Below, in pieces: positions 41,122 to 50,370 of a DNA stretch of 64,000 nt; position 1 is the first letter of the stretch, and each line of letters starts with the position of its first letter. The notes beneath the pieces are model-generated. The model searched no databases, was not told the DNA's origin, and saw nothing but the letters and a program-made list of their open reading frames with translations. Origin of the DNA: Bacillota bacterium (GTDB lineage: Bacteria; Bacillota; Limnochordia; Limnochordales; ZCTH02-B6); the NCBI GenBank assembly GCA_017577945.1, contig PKQS01000010.1, positions 1 to 64,000 of the forward strand, in the 5' to 3' direction. A program made the translations under genes and the position numbers.

Positions 41122-41607
41122 TCAAATGCCGAAGACGTGATTGCCGATCTGCACGATTACCCGGCGAGTCCAGATCCACGGGCTGACGCGCTTGCTGGGA
41201 TTCCAAAAAAAGAGCGCCCCGTAGGTCGGATCCCAGCCGTTCAGCGCGTCGCGGGCGGCGTTGTACGCTTCCGGGCCGGGCTGCCGCCGCCAGATCAAGC
41301 CGTTGCTCACCGACTCGAAGGCCAGCGGCTGGTAGACGACGCCGCTGATGGAGTTGGGGAACTGGGGACTGTTGACGCGATTGAGAATGACCGCCGCGAC
41401 CGCGACCTGCCCGGCGTAGGGCTCGCCCTGCGCCTCGGCCGCCACGACCCGCGCCAAAAGCTCCAGCTCGTCGGCGCGCACCACGCCCCGGGGAAACCAG
41501 ATCTGCGACTCCGCGACGAGACTGGCCGGCCCGTGCACGGCGGCGGTCACGAAAGCCATGGCCAGCACAAGTTTCCACGCCAAGCGCCGGCGCCGCATGG
41601 GCACCAC
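41122..41607 (-). CDS. sleB: Spore cortex-lytic enzyme SleB, catalytic domain only
   Basis: A 161-residue SleB/CwlJ-type hydrolase (lytic transglycosylase acting on muramic-lactam cortex). Signal peptide at ~1-30, then the Hydrolase_2 domain: ELELLARVVAAEAQGEPYAGQVAVAAVILNRV (~47-78) with the catalytic Glu in AAEAQGEPY, and FFWNPSKRVSPW near the end. The N-terminal peptidoglycan-binding domain of Bacillus SleB is missing. GTG start at 41607 with AAGGAG six nt upstream. Partner ypeB follows. Confidence 0.9.
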   Translation of the reverse strand: MVPMRRRRLAWKLVLAMAFVTAAVHGPASLVAESQIWFPRGVVRADELELLARVVAAEAQGEPYAGQVAVAAVILNRVNSPQFPNSISGVVYQPLAFESVSNGLIWRRQPGPEAYNAARDALNGWDPTYGALFFWNPSKRVSPWIWTRRVIVQIGNHVFGI

Positions 41608-41695
41608 CCGCTCCTTTCGCCGGAATCAAGCGGCATTGTTCCCCGCCCGCCCGGCATGTATGCGGGAGCGCCCCTAGTTACCCGCGGCGGCGAGC

Positions 41696-41911
41696 TCAGC
41701 GGCCGCTCCGGCTCTTCCAGACGGCGCCCGGCTGCAGCTCGGGGCGCAAGTAGTCGGCGGGATTCGTGGACAACACCCGGTGCACCCGCCACGTCCCGTC
41801 CCGGTCCTGCTCCAGCACGAGCTGCACCCGCCCCAAGGACATCTCCACCAGGGACGGCGGCGCGTCGTCTTCGTCGTTGAGCCACTCCGGCGGCGCGATG
41901 GTCCACAACAC
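41696..41911 (-). CDS. ylzJ: YlzJ-like protein
   Basis: A 71-residue small protein of the YlzJ family. It has the family end pattern: WRVHRVLSTNPADYLRPELQPGAVW (~42-66). YlzJ lies next to tepA in Bacillus, as here; function unknown. GTG start with GGAGGG nine nt upstream. Confidence 0.8.
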   Translation of the reverse strand: MLWTIAPPEWLNDEDDAPPSLVEMSLGRVQLVLEQDRDGTWRVHRVLSTNPADYLRPELQPGAVWKSRSGR

Positions 41912-41942
41912 CGTCGGCTTCCCTCCCGCCCGCGTCGCCGTC

Positions 41943-42764
41943 TCAGCCTAACGGCGAGGGCAAACCGAACGTCACGTCGCGCGGCGCGCGCCACGTCTCC
42001 CACGCCGGCGCCCACCCGTCGCCCGGCGGGACCATTTGCGGCGCGCGCGCGGCGATGAGCTGCTTCAGCTTGCCCAGCGCTTCCTTCAGCCCGCCCAGCT
42101 GGTCGATGAGGCCGATTTCCACCGCGTCGCGCCCGATGAGCACCGTGCCCACGTCGCGCACGAGCTCGCCCGTGCGAAACATGACCTCGCGCAGCTTGGC
42201 CTCACTGATGCGGGAGTGCTGCACGATAAAGCGAATGACGCGATCTTGCATCTTGTCGAGATACTCGTACGTCTGGGGCACGCCGATGACGAGGCCCGTC
42301 AGGCGAATGGGGTGGATGGTGATGGTAGCCGTGGGAGCGATGAAGCTGTAGTCGGCGGCCACGGCAATGGGGGCGCCGATCGAATGGCCGCCGCCCAACA
42401 CCAGGGACACGGTGGGCTTCGAGAGGCTGGCGATCATTTCCGCGATGGCCAGGCCCGCCTCGATGTCGCCGCCCACCGTGTTAAGCACGACGAGCAGGCC
42501 TTGAATTTTCGGGTCCTGCTCGATGGCCACGAGCTGCGGAATGACGTGTTCGTACTTGGTCGTCTTGTTCTTGGCGGGAAGCAGCACGTGCCCCTCGATT
42601 TGCCCAATGATCGAGAGCACGTGCACGCTGGCGGGCGCCGCCGGCGGCGGCTGGGGCACGCCCAGCTGCCGGATGGCCGCCAATGCCTCCTGGCCGTTTT
42701 CGTGCTCGTCCGCCGCGTCGTCGTCTGCGGCGGATCCCGGCCGCGCAGAAATCCATTCGCTCAT
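41943..42764 (-). CDS. tepA: ClpP-family translocation-enhancing protein TepA
   Basis: A 273-residue protein of the TepA/YmfB family with the ClpP/crotonase fold. Motifs: [50 protein letters not shown], where the ClpP-type Ser sits in GGGHSIGAP (~125), and [12 protein letters not shown] for the His (~145). TepA is implicated in protein translocation and in forespore small acid-soluble protein processing in Bacillus; its proteolytic role is not settled. ATG 42764 is favoured by GAGG eight nt upstream. Followed by ylzJ. Confidence 0.9.
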   Translation of the reverse strand: MSEWISARPGSAADDDAADEHENGQEALAAIRQLGVPQPPPAAPASVHVLSIIGQIEGHVLLPAKNKTTKYEHVIPQLVAIEQDPKIQGLLVVLNTVGGDIEAGLAIAEMIASLSKPTVSLVLGGGHSIGAPIAVAADYSFIAPTATITIHPIRLTGLVIGVPQTYEYLDKMQDRVIRFIVQHSRISEAKLREVMFRTGELVRDVGTVLIGRDAVEIGLIDQLGGLKEALGKLKQLIAARAPQMVPPGDGWAPAWETWRAPRDVTFGLPSPLG

Positions 42765-42795
42765 CAGCCGGCCTCGCCTTCGTGCGGGCACCGTC

Positions 42796-42847
42796 GTCCG
42801 GCGGCATCGCCGCCGCCGGACGGGCCTCTCCGTACTCAGCTAGTATA
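42796..42847 (-). promoter_or_regulatory. Candidate tepA promoter with leader hairpin
   Basis: A TATACT -10-like hexamer at 42842-42847 (minus strand), without a convincing -35, followed by a 10-bp hairpin GTCCGGCGGC/GCCGCCGGAC (42796-42821). The hairpin may end RNase J transcripts or sit in the tepA leader. Confidence 0.4.
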
Positions 42848-42896
42848 AGGCTCGGCCTACCCGTTCATGCGCTTTGCCCGCAGGCCGCCGGCGCCG

Positions 42897-44564
42897 CTAC
42901 ACTTCCATGACGATGGGCAAAATCATCGGGCGCCGCTTGGTACGCTCGTACAAGAACCGGCTCAATACGTCCCGCATGTTGTTCTTGAGCACGTTCCACT
43001 GCGTCGTCTGGCGCTCCGACATCTTGGCCAGCGCGTCCTGCAGGCGAGCGCGGGCCTCGTCCAGCAAGTCCTCGGCCTCCCGCACGTAGACGAAACCGCG
43101 CGAGACGATGTCCGGTCCCGCCACGACCGCGCCGGTATGCTTGTCGATGGTCACTACCGCAATCAAGATGCCGTCCTGCGACAGCTGCCGCCGGTCGCGC
43201 AGCACGATGTTGCCCACGTCGCCCACGCCCAGGCCGTCGACGTACACACCGCCCGCCGGCACGCGCCCGGTCACCGCGGCTGTCCCGTCGGCGCGAAACT
43301 CCAGCACGTCGCCGATATCCAAGATAAATACGTTGTTTTCGGCCACGCCCACGGCCGTGGCCAGCCGCGCGTGTTGCCACAGCATGCGGAACTCGCCGTG
43401 AATCGGGACGAAGTACTTGGGCCGGCACAGGTTCAGCATCCACTTCAGCTCCTCCTGCGCGGCGTGGCCGGAAACGTGCACGCCGTGGAGTTCGCCGTGG
43501 ACGACCGTAGCCCCCAGCTTGTACAGCTGGTTGATGGTCCGGCCCACAAGGCGTTCGTTGCCGGGAATGGGATGAGCGGAAATGATGACCGTGTCGCCGG
43601 GCATGATCTCGATCTGGCGGTGCTCCGACGCGGCCATGCGCGACAACGCCGCCATCGGCTCGCCCTGGCTGCCCGTGCTCAGCACCACCACTCTCTCCGG
43701 CGGGTATTTATCCACGTCGGACGAGTCGATGAACATGGACGGGGGGAAATCAAGATACCCCAGGTCCATGGCGATGCCGACGACGCTGGTCATGCTGCGC
43801 CCGACGACGCACACCTTGCGATTGGTCTTGGCCGCAGCCTCGAACACCTGCTGAATGCGGTGGACGTTGGACGCGAACGTCGCCACGACGACGCGGCCTT
43901 TGGCGTTGCGGAAAATCTCTTCAAACCCTTCGCCCACGGTCTTCTCCGATTTGGTGTACCCGGGCTTTTCGGCGTTGGTCGAATCCGAAAACAGCGCCAG
44001 CACGCCTTTGGCGCCCAGCTGCGCGAAACGCTGGATATCCGTCGTGCGCCCGTCGATGGGCGTATGGTCAAACTTAAAATCCGTCGCAAACACGATGACG
44101 CCTGCGGGCGTGTTGATGGCCAGCGCGACGACGTCGGGAATGCTGTGGTTGACGTGAATCAGCTCGATGTTCAAGCGCCCAAAACGAAGTCGATCGCCGG
44201 CCTTCACCTCCACCATCCTGGGGGCCTTGACGTCGCTTTCCTGCAAGCGCGCCTGGGCCAAGCCCAGCGTCAGCCGCGTGCCGTACACGGGCACGGGCAC
44301 GTCGCGCAGCAAGTACGGCAGCGCGCCGATGTGATCCTCATGACCGTGGGTCAGGATGACGGCGCGAACTTTCTCCCGGTTTTCGCGCAAATACGTGATG
44401 TCGGGGATGACCAGGTCGACGCCGAGCAAGTCTTCTTCCGGGAACGCCACGCCGGCGTCGATGACGACGATGTCGTCGGCGGTCTCCACGACCCACATGT
44501 TTTTTCCTACTTCTCCCAGGCCACCCAGCGGGATGACCGCCACCGAATCTCGTGCCAGGTGCAT
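42897..44564 (-). CDS. rnj: Ribonuclease J
   Basis: A 555-residue metallo-beta-lactamase/beta-CASP ribonuclease with 5'-3' exo- and endonuclease activity, central to mRNA decay and rRNA processing in Firmicutes. Metal motif HGHEDHIGALPYLL (~74-87), VNHSIPDVVALAI, beta-CASP region with FSDSTNAEKPG and STGSQGEPMAAL (~320), VSGHAAQEEL, and a C-terminal PIVMEV end. Position after dapA matches Bacillus ymfA (rnjB). It starts 15 nt after the dapA stop with AGGAGG upstream. No RNase J1/J2 pairing can be judged from the window. Confidence 0.95.
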   Translation of the reverse strand: MHLARDSVAVIPLGGLGEVGKNMWVVETADDIVVIDAGVAFPEEDLLGVDLVIPDITYLRENREKVRAVILTHGHEDHIGALPYLLRDVPVPVYGTRLTLGLAQARLQESDVKAPRMVEVKAGDRLRFGRLNIELIHVNHSIPDVVALAINTPAGVIVFATDFKFDHTPIDGRTTDIQRFAQLGAKGVLALFSDSTNAEKPGYTKSEKTVGEGFEEIFRNAKGRVVVATFASNVHRIQQVFEAAAKTNRKVCVVGRSMTSVVGIAMDLGYLDFPPSMFIDSSDVDKYPPERVVVLSTGSQGEPMAALSRMAASEHRQIEIMPGDTVIISAHPIPGNERLVGRTINQLYKLGATVVHGELHGVHVSGHAAQEELKWMLNLCRPKYFVPIHGEFRMLWQHARLATAVGVAENNVFILDIGDVLEFRADGTAAVTGRVPAGGVYVDGLGVGDVGNIVLRDRRQLSQDGILIAVVTIDKHTGAVVAGPDIVSRGFVYVREAEDLLDEARARLQDALAKMSERQTTQWNVLKNNMRDVLSRFLYERTKRRPMILPIVMEV

Positions 44565-44579
44565 TCCGGCAAATTCCTC

Positions 44580-45461
44580 CTAGTTCAACAAGCCGTTTTC
44601 GCGCAAGACTTGGCGAATGGCCCGTTCCTCGTCTTCCGACGGCGGCCCCAAGGGCGGCCGCAGGGGCCCGGCGTTCATGCCCAGCATGTTGATGGCCGTC
44701 TTGACGGGAATCGGATTGGTGGTTATGAACATGGCGCGGAAAATCGGCCAAAGTTCAAGATGGATCGCCGTCGCGGTGCGGACGTCGCCTTTTTGGAAGG
44801 CGTCGATCATCGCCCGCAGCCGGCGGCCGACCAGGTGCGCGGCCACGCTGACGACGCCCACGCCGCCCAGGGCCAAAATCGGCAGCGTCAACGAGTCGTC
44901 GCCGCTGTAGATGGCGAAATCGGGCGGCGTGCGCCGGCGGATTTCGGACACCTGGTTCAGATCGCCGCTGGCTTCCTTAATCGCGACGATGTTGTCGATC
45001 TCCGCCAGCCGCGCCACCGTCTCGGGCAGCAGGTTGCACCCGGTGCGGGACGGGACGTTGTACAGCATAACGGGCAGCGACGTGCTCTCGGCGATGGCCC
45101 GGAAATGCCGGTACAGCCCCTCTTGGGTGGGACGGTTGTAGTACGGGACCACCGCCATGATGGCGTCTACGCCCAGCTTCTCCGCCTCTTTCGTCAACTC
45201 GATGCTGTGGCGGGTATCGTTGGTGCCCGTGCCCGCAATCACCGTAGCCCGCCCGCCGATCTCCCGGACCACGGCGCGAAACAGCTCCAGCTTCTCCTCG
45301 TCGGTCAGCGTGGCCGACTCGCCGGTGGTGCCGGCCACGACGACGCCTTCGTTCCCGATGTCAACCAGATACCGCGCCAAGCGGGCCGCCTGCTCGGCGT
45401 TCAAGCTCAGATCCTCACGAAACGGCGTAATCATCGCGGTCAACAAGCTGCCCAGCTTCAT
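44580..45461 (-). CDS. dapA: 4-hydroxy-tetrahydrodipicolinate synthase
   Basis: A 293-residue class I aldolase that condenses pyruvate and aspartate semialdehyde, the first committed step to lysine, diaminopimelate and dipicolinate. TIM barrel with [14 protein letters not shown] (~44), the active-site Tyr in [16 protein letters not shown] (~131-146), and the Schiff-base Lys in [11 protein letters not shown] (~160-170). ATG 45461 has AGGAGG nine nt upstream and overlaps the aspartokinase stop as ATGA. An upstream open frame without homology is ignored. Confidence 0.96.
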   Translation of the reverse strand: MKLGSLLTAMITPFREDLSLNAEQAARLARYLVDIGNEGVVVAGTTGESATLTDEEKLELFRAVVREIGGRATVIAGTGTNDTRHSIELTKEAEKLGVDAIMAVVPYYNRPTQEGLYRHFRAIAESTSLPVMLYNVPSRTGCNLLPETVARLAEIDNIVAIKEASGDLNQVSEIRRRTPPDFAIYSGDDSLTLPILALGGVGVVSVAAHLVGRRLRAMIDAFQKGDVRTATAIHLELWPIFRAMFITTNPIPVKTAINMLGMNAGPLRPPLGPPSEDEERAIRQVLRENGLLN

Positions 45462-46711
45462 CGACCGTCGCCTCCTGTTCGCTGTTGATGCGCGCCCAGC
45501 GAAAACTCGTCGTGCAGCGCCTGGACGACGCGCGCCGCATCTTCCGTGCGGACAAGGCAAGCGATGTTCGCGTGCGAGTCGGTGGTGGCGTACACGGCCG
45601 CACCGGCCGCGCACAGCGCCCGAGCGACGCGCGCCATGACGCCCGGGACGCCGTGCATGCCCGCGCCGACCACGGACACTTTGGTCAGGCCGCTCAGCAC
45701 GCGGTACTCGACGCCCAAGCCGTCCATGAGCCGCTGCGACCGGCCTTGATCCTCCTGCGCCACGACGAAGCCGATTCCTTCCTCCGATACGTCAATCATA
45801 TCAATGCTGACATGGTTTTTCCCGAGCCCCTCGAACAGTTCCAGCGCCCGCGGCCCCATGCCGCCCGGATCCAGCGCCGGGAGGCGGAAGAGCGTGCGGC
45901 CCGGCACTGCGGCAATGCCGGTGACCACTCGATCCAGTTGGACATGAAATTCCGGCGAACGGCGGGACGGGGGACCGGCGATGAGCGTGCCCGGGCTGCG
46001 CCCGTCGGCAGGGCGAATGCGAAGCGGGATGCGATGTTCCATCGCGATTTCGACCGCGCGGGGATGAACGACTTTCGCGCCCGAGTGCGCCATCTCCACG
46101 ATCTCGCGAAATGTGAGCCGCTCCAACACCGCGGCGTCCGGCACGAGACGGGGATCCGCCGTGAAAACGCCGGGCACGTCGGTGAAAATGTCCACGTACT
46201 CCGCCCCGAGCGCGGCACCTAGCACCGCGGCCGTTGTGTCGCTGCCGCCGCGCCCCAGGGTCGTCACCTGGCCGTCTTCGGTGACGCCCTGAAACCCGGC
46301 CACGACTACGACGCGGCCCTGCTCCAGGTGGCGCACGACGGCGTCCGGCTTCACTCGCCGGACGCGGGCGTTGCCGAAGTTGGCGTCCGTAATAATGCCG
46401 GCGTCGCGGCCCGTCAGCGCCACGGCGGGAATGCCTTCCGCGCGCAGCGTGTGCGCCAGCACAACGGCTGCAACGACTTCGCCGCATGCCGCCAGCATGT
46501 CGCGTTCCCTGGCGTCGGGGTCGACGCCTTCCGGCAGCAGCGACAGCAGCGTGTCCGTCGCGTACGGGTCGCCGGCGCGACCCATGGCGGACACTACGAC
46601 TACGACGCGGAACCCTTCCTGCAGCGCCTCACGGACTCGATCCGCCGCCTGCCGGCGCTGCTGGGGCGTCACCACCGAACTGCCGCCAAACTTCTGCACC
46701 ACGACGCGCAC
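45458..46711 (-). CDS. Aspartokinase (dapG-type)
   Basis: A 417-residue aspartate kinase. N-terminal kinase domain with [11 protein letters not shown] (~3-13), [30 protein letters not shown] (~165) and [18 protein letters not shown], followed by two ACT domains (~260-330 and ~345-410) that bind the feedback effector. Its position between asd and dapA matches Bacillus dapG, the diaminopimelate-sensitive isozyme; the effector is not provable here. GTG start with AGGAGGT upstream; ATGA overlap with dapA. Confidence 0.94.
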   Translation of the reverse strand: MRVVVQKFGGSSVVTPQQRRQAADRVREALQEGFRVVVVVSAMGRAGDPYATDTLLSLLPEGVDPDARERDMLAACGEVVAAVVLAHTLRAEGIPAVALTGRDAGIITDANFGNARVRRVKPDAVVRHLEQGRVVVVAGFQGVTEDGQVTTLGRGGSDTTAAVLGAALGAEYVDIFTDVPGVFTADPRLVPDAAVLERLTFREIVEMAHSGAKVVHPRAVEIAMEHRIPLRIRPADGRSPGTLIAGPPSRRSPEFHVQLDRVVTGIAAVPGRTLFRLPALDPGGMGPRALELFEGLGKNHVSIDMIDVSEEGIGFVVAQEDQGRSQRLMDGLGVEYRVLSGLTKVSVVGAGMHGVPGVMARVARALCAAGAAVYATTDSHANIACLVRTEDAARVVQALHDEFSLGAHQQRTGGDGR

Positions 46712-46748
46712 GGGCCCACCTCCTGCCCGCGCCCGGCCGGGGCCGCCG

Positions 46749-47783
46749 TCACAAGCACCCATCTGCCGTCAACAGTTCGGCGATTTGCAGCGCGTTCAGC
46801 GCCGCGCCTTTGCGAATCTGATCTCCAACGACCCACAAGTTCAAACCTCGCTCGATGCTCTTATCCTGGCGAATGCGCCCCACGAACACCGCGTCTTTGC
46901 CCGTCGCGTCGATGGGCATCGGATAGCGCATCGCGTCAGGCTCGTCCACGACGACGACGCCCGGCGCCGCGGCCAGCAAGGCGCGCGCTTCGTCCGCGCT
47001 CAGCGGCTCGCGCGTCTGCACGTTGATGCTTTCCGAATGGCTGCGCAGCACCGGCACGCGCACCGTCGTCGCGCTGATGCCCACGGTGTCGTCGCCCCAT
47101 ACTTTATGAGTTTCGCGCACCATCTTCCATTCCTCTTTGGTGTAACCGTCTTCCGCGAACGCGTCCACTTGCGGGATGACGTTGAAGAGGATGGGATAGT
47201 GGCGGGGCAACGACGGCACCGGCAGCACGCCGGCCGCAGGCTCCCGGCCGGCGGCGAAGTCGCGCACTTGCTGCAGCAGCTCTTCCATCGCTCGCGCGCC
47301 CGCCCCCGAGACGGCCTGGTACGTGGACACCACGATGCGCTCGATGCCGACCGCTCGGTAAATCGGCGTCAGCGCCACCAACATGATGATGGTGGAGCAA
47401 TTCGGGTTGGCGATAATCCCGCGGTGCCGCCGCACCGCCTCAGGGTTCACCTCAGGCACCACCAGCGGAACGTCCGGGTCCATCCGGAACGCGCTAGTGT
47501 TGTCGATGACCACCGCGCCCGCCCGCACGGCCGCCGGCGCCCATTCCCGGCTGACCGCGCCGCCGGCGCTGAAAAACGCGATGTCGATGCCGTCGAAGGC
47601 GTCTTCCGACAAGGCCTCGACGGTGACGCTGCGACCGGCGAACGAAAGGGTCTTGCCGGCGCTGCGCGGCGAAGCGAGCAGGCGCAGCTCGCCCACAGGA
47701 AAGCGGCGCTCTTCCAGCAACGTCAACAGCTCGGTTCCCACGGCGCCCGTGGCGCCTACCACGGCGACGTTCCAGCGTTTCAT
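46749..47783 (-). CDS. asd: Aspartate-semialdehyde dehydrogenase
   Basis: A 344-residue NADPH-dependent enzyme that reduces aspartyl phosphate to the semialdehyde. Rossmann motif VVGATGAVGTELL (~8), active-site Cys in IIANPNCSTIIMLVAL (~124-139), and the YQAVSGAGARAMEELL and RIRQDKSIERGLNLWVVGDQIRKGAALNALQIAE regions. ATG with GGAGG seven nt upstream. It links dpaB and the aspartokinase in one gene cluster. Confidence 0.96.
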   Translation of the reverse strand: MKRWNVAVVGATGAVGTELLTLLEERRFPVGELRLLASPRSAGKTLSFAGRSVTVEALSEDAFDGIDIAFFSAGGAVSREWAPAAVRAGAVVIDNTSAFRMDPDVPLVVPEVNPEAVRRHRGIIANPNCSTIIMLVALTPIYRAVGIERIVVSTYQAVSGAGARAMEELLQQVRDFAAGREPAAGVLPVPSLPRHYPILFNVIPQVDAFAEDGYTKEEWKMVRETHKVWGDDTVGISATTVRVPVLRSHSESINVQTREPLSADEARALLAAAPGVVVVDEPDAMRYPMPIDATGKDAVFVGRIRQDKSIERGLNLWVVGDQIRKGAALNALQIAELLTADGCL

Positions 47784-47825
47784 GCTATGGCCTCCATCGT
47801 CTCGACGCGCGCCGAGCCGCTCGCC

Positions 47826-48428
47826 TCACCGCACCGGCCGGCGGCTCCGTTCGAGCAGCACCGGCTGCAGCTGCCGGCCCTCCAGCGCAGCGACCACCGT
47901 GTCGGTAAGCAGGCTGAAATCGGCCACGCACGACGTCGGCTTCTCTTCGGGATTGTCTTGGCCGAACGGGACGAAGTAGACGTGCTTGCGCATCAGCAGC
48001 AGCGCCAGGTTAAGCGCGTTGCCGCCCAGGATGTCGTTGCTGGAGATAGCCAGCACCACCGGCCGCAAATTGCGCAGCGTCCCTTTGGCCGCCATCAGCA
48101 CCGGGCCGTCGGTGATCGCGTTGGCGAACCGGGCCAGCGTATTGCCCGTGCACGGCGCAATCACGAACGCGTCGAACGTCTTTTTTTGTCCCGTCGGCTC
48201 CGCGTCCACGATGGTATCAATAGGCTCGAAGCCGGTCAGCTCCATCAGCTTTGCCCGCAGCGCGGCCGCCGTCGTAAAGCGCGTGTCGGTCGTCTTCACC
48301 GTCTCCGAGATGACCGGAATGATCGTCGCGCCTTCGGCTTGCATCCGGGCGATTTCGGGCAGCACTTCGTCGTAGCTGCAGTGCGACCCCGAAATGCCGA
48401 GCCCAATGGTCTTGCCCGCCAGCCGCAT
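47826..48428 (-). CDS. spoVFB: Dipicolinate synthase subunit B
   Basis: A 200-residue flavoprotein-like subunit (DpaB/SpoVFB) of dipicolinate synthase, which makes the spore-core dipicolinic acid in the mother cell. Flavodoxin-like start GKTIGLGISGSHCSYDEVLPEI, then VIAPCTGNTLARFANAITDGPVLMAAKGTLRN and ISSNDILGGNALNLALLLM. ATG with GGGGAGGG upstream. A run of seven A residues near 48181 lies in frame (GQKKTFD). Sporulation-specific expression is expected from the family. Confidence 0.93.
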   Translation of the reverse strand: MRLAGKTIGLGISGSHCSYDEVLPEIARMQAEGATIIPVISETVKTTDTRFTTAAALRAKLMELTGFEPIDTIVDAEPTGQKKTFDAFVIAPCTGNTLARFANAITDGPVLMAAKGTLRNLRPVVLAISSNDILGGNALNLALLLMRKHVYFVPFGQDNPEEKPTSCVADFSLLTDTVVAALEGRQLQPVLLERSRRPVR

Positions 48429-48480
48429 GGATTTCCCTCCCCGTCCGAGCTTCCACTCGCGTACACGGAACGAGGAGTGG

Positions 48481-49374
48481 TCAGCCCCGCTGCAGCTCCG
48501 CTTCGATCAGCCCCGGCAAGTATTCGGCCAGGATGCGCCCCGCCGTCACGGGCGCGACTTTGCCCGGCAGCCCCTGCGCCCAGATGGCTCGCCGTCCCAG
48601 CCGCCGCGCCGCTTCGAAATTGGTCCCGCCCGGCGGTGACGCGATGTCGATGATGAGGACGTCCTTGGGCGTCGCCGCCAAGACCGCGTCCGTCAGCACG
48701 ACGGCGGGCACCGTGTTGAAAATGACGTCCTGGCGCGCCACCGCATCGGTGAGTTGCGACCACGTCCAAGGCGTCAGGCCCATCTCCGCCGCCCGTGCTC
48801 GTTCCGCCGCCCGGCGCGCCACCACGCCGACGCGGGCGCCCATGGCGTGCAGCAGGCGCGCCAGCGTCATCCCGCAGCGCCCGAATCCCAGCACCAGCGC
48901 CCGCGCCCCGTGAATGGTGATGGGCAGCTTCTCCATCGCCAGCTGCACGGCGCCTTCCGCCGTGGGAATGGAGTTCGCGATCGCGATCTCGTCGACGTTC
49001 GCGAGCTCTACCACGCGCACCCCGTACGCCTTGGCCAGCGGCTTATGCGTAGGAGGGAGCATGCCGATAAACAGCGGCGCGCGGGGGCCGATGGCGGCCA
49101 GAAGCTTGTGATCGAGGCGGATCTTTTCTTCCGGCACCAGCGCCGGCAGCCAGCCTTGGGCGTCGGCGCCGCTCATGGGCGCGACGACGGCCCGCACGCC
49201 TTGCACCGCCGCGACGGCATCGCTCCAGCGCTCAACGCCCGGCGCCTCGTCCAGCGGCAGCCCGACCGCCCGCACCCGCGCGCCCTGGGAGGCCAGCTGT
49301 CGCACCAGCTCCGCTTCCCTCCGGTCGCCGCCCAGCACCGCCAGCAGCATTCCCTGGATCAGAGCGGCCACCCC
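48481..49374 (-). CDS. spoVFA: Dipicolinate synthase subunit A
   Basis: The 297-residue DpaA/SpoVFA subunit with an N-terminal DpaA domain (AVLGGDRREAELVRQLASQGARV) and a C-terminal NAD-binding domain (HGARALVLGFGRCGMTLARLLHAMGARVGVVAR). Matches through ANSIPTAEGAVQLAMEK and DIASPPGGTNFE, and ends APVTAGRILAEYL. The start is uncertain: GTG 49374 gives the same length as the Bacillus protein, while ATG 49350 and TTG 49428 also are open; none has a clear ribosome-binding site. Forms dipicolinate synthase with the next gene. Confidence 0.9.
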   Translation of the reverse strand, partial: GVAALIQGMLLAVLGGDRREAELVRQLASQGARVRAVGLPLDEAPGVERWSDAVAAVQGVRAVVAPMSGADAQGWLPALVPEEKIRLDHKLLAAIGPRAPLFIGMLPPTHKPLAKAYGVRVVELANVDEIAIANSIPTAEGAVQLAMEKLPITIHGARALVLGFGRCGMTLARLLHAMGARVGVVARRAAERARAAEMGLTPWTWSQLTDAVARQDVIFNTVPAVVLTDAVLAATPKDVLIIDIASPPGGTNFEAARRLGRRAIWAQGLPGKVAPVTAGRILAEYLPGLIEAELQRG

Positions 49375-49470
49375 CGTCCCGACGACGCATGAACCGGGCC
49401 CGTTGCCCCGTTCCGTGTACGGTGGCAATATATGAGCCCGCGCAGGTAGGGGTGCGGCCGCGGCGAGCCG

Positions 49471-50220
49471 TCATGCGCCGGGAAACAGCAGTTCCTCCAA
49501 GCCGTGCACGCCGCGCAGCGCGCCGACGCGCCGGATGGCCAGCAAGACGCCAGGCACGAAAGCCCGCCGGTCCGTCAAGTCGTGGCGAATGCGCAAGGTT
49601 TCGCCGAGGCGGCCGAAAATAACCTCCTGATGGGCCACGTGGCCCGGCAAGCGGACGCTGTGAATGCGCACGCCGCAGTACTCGCCGCCCCGCGCGCCCG
49701 GCACCAGCTCCAGCCGGCCCGCGTCGGACGAAGCGGCCGTTTCGCCGCGCGCGGCGCCGATGGCCTCGGCGGTGCGCATGGCCGTCCCTGACGGCGCGTC
49801 TACCTTTTTCTCGTGATGCAGCTCAATGATCTCCGCATGCTCGAACCAGCGCGCGGCTTCCCGGGCGAACCGCATCATCAGGACCGCGCCCAAGGCGAAG
49901 TTCGCCGCCACGACGACGCCCAGCTCCCGGCGCCGCGCCTGTTCGTCGATCCACTGCAAATCGACAGGCGTCAGGCCCGTCGTGCCGACGACGAGCGGCA
50001 CGCCTTCCTCCAGGCCGATGCGGACATGCTCCAAGACCGCTTCGGGGACCGTGAAGTCGACGATGACGGTGGGCTGGGCCGCCCGTACCGCGGCCCGCAA
50101 GTCGTCGCCGCGCCGTACGCCGCCCACGTAGACCATGTCGTCCGCTTCGGCCAAGCCTTCCACGACGGCGCGGCCCATGCGCCCGGAGTATCCGGCTACC
50201 AGCACTCGGTGCAAAGTCAT
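49471..50220 (-). CDS. dapB: 4-hydroxy-tetrahydrodipicolinate reductase
   Basis: A 249-residue reductase that follows DapA in the lysine and diaminopimelate pathway and competes with dipicolinate synthase for the DapA product. Rossmann loop VAGYSGRMGRAVVEGL (~8-23), VDFTVPEAVLEHV, VVGTTGL, NFALGAVLMMRFA, and the catalytic/substrate region EIIELHHEKKVDAPSGTAMRTAE (~145-167). ATG 50220, with GGGAG upstream. Upstream of dpaA; in Bacillus dapB is elsewhere, so its place here is a notable merger. Confidence 0.94.
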   Translation of the reverse strand: MTLHRVLVAGYSGRMGRAVVEGLAEADDMVYVGGVRRGDDLRAAVRAAQPTVIVDFTVPEAVLEHVRIGLEEGVPLVVGTTGLTPVDLQWIDEQARRRELGVVVAANFALGAVLMMRFAREAARWFEHAEIIELHHEKKVDAPSGTAMRTAEAIGAARGETAASSDAGRLELVPGARGGEYCGVRIHSVRLPGHVAHQEVIFGRLGETLRIRHDLTDRRAFVPGVLLAIRRVGALRGVHGLEELLFPGA

Positions 50221-50327
50221 CGAAGGGCGCTCCCGTTCCGTAGAAAACCACATCCGCCGCCGCAGCCGGCGGCAAACAACGGAAGGCGGTCAGCCGCCAG
50301 ACAGGCCAACCGCCTAGCCTTTGGTTC

Positions 50328-50357
50328 ATTGTCCTACATGGAACGGCAGCGTGTCAA
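50328..50357 (-). promoter_or_regulatory. Sigma-A promoter upstream of dapB-dpaA-dpaB-asd-ask-dapA
   Basis: Minus strand: -35 TTGACA (50352-50357), 18-nt spacer, -10 GACAAT (50328-50333). A ~100-nt GC-rich leader with potential hairpins (GGCGG and GCCGCC repeats) follows before dapB. Confidence 0.7.
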
Positions 50358-50370
50358 GGGAACGGTGCCG

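Noticed and set aside
50221..50327. Possible lysine riboswitch in the dapB leader
   Set aside because: The leader is only about 100 nt and the hairpins do not show the lysine-riboswitch conserved bases; a full L-box needs about 170 nt.
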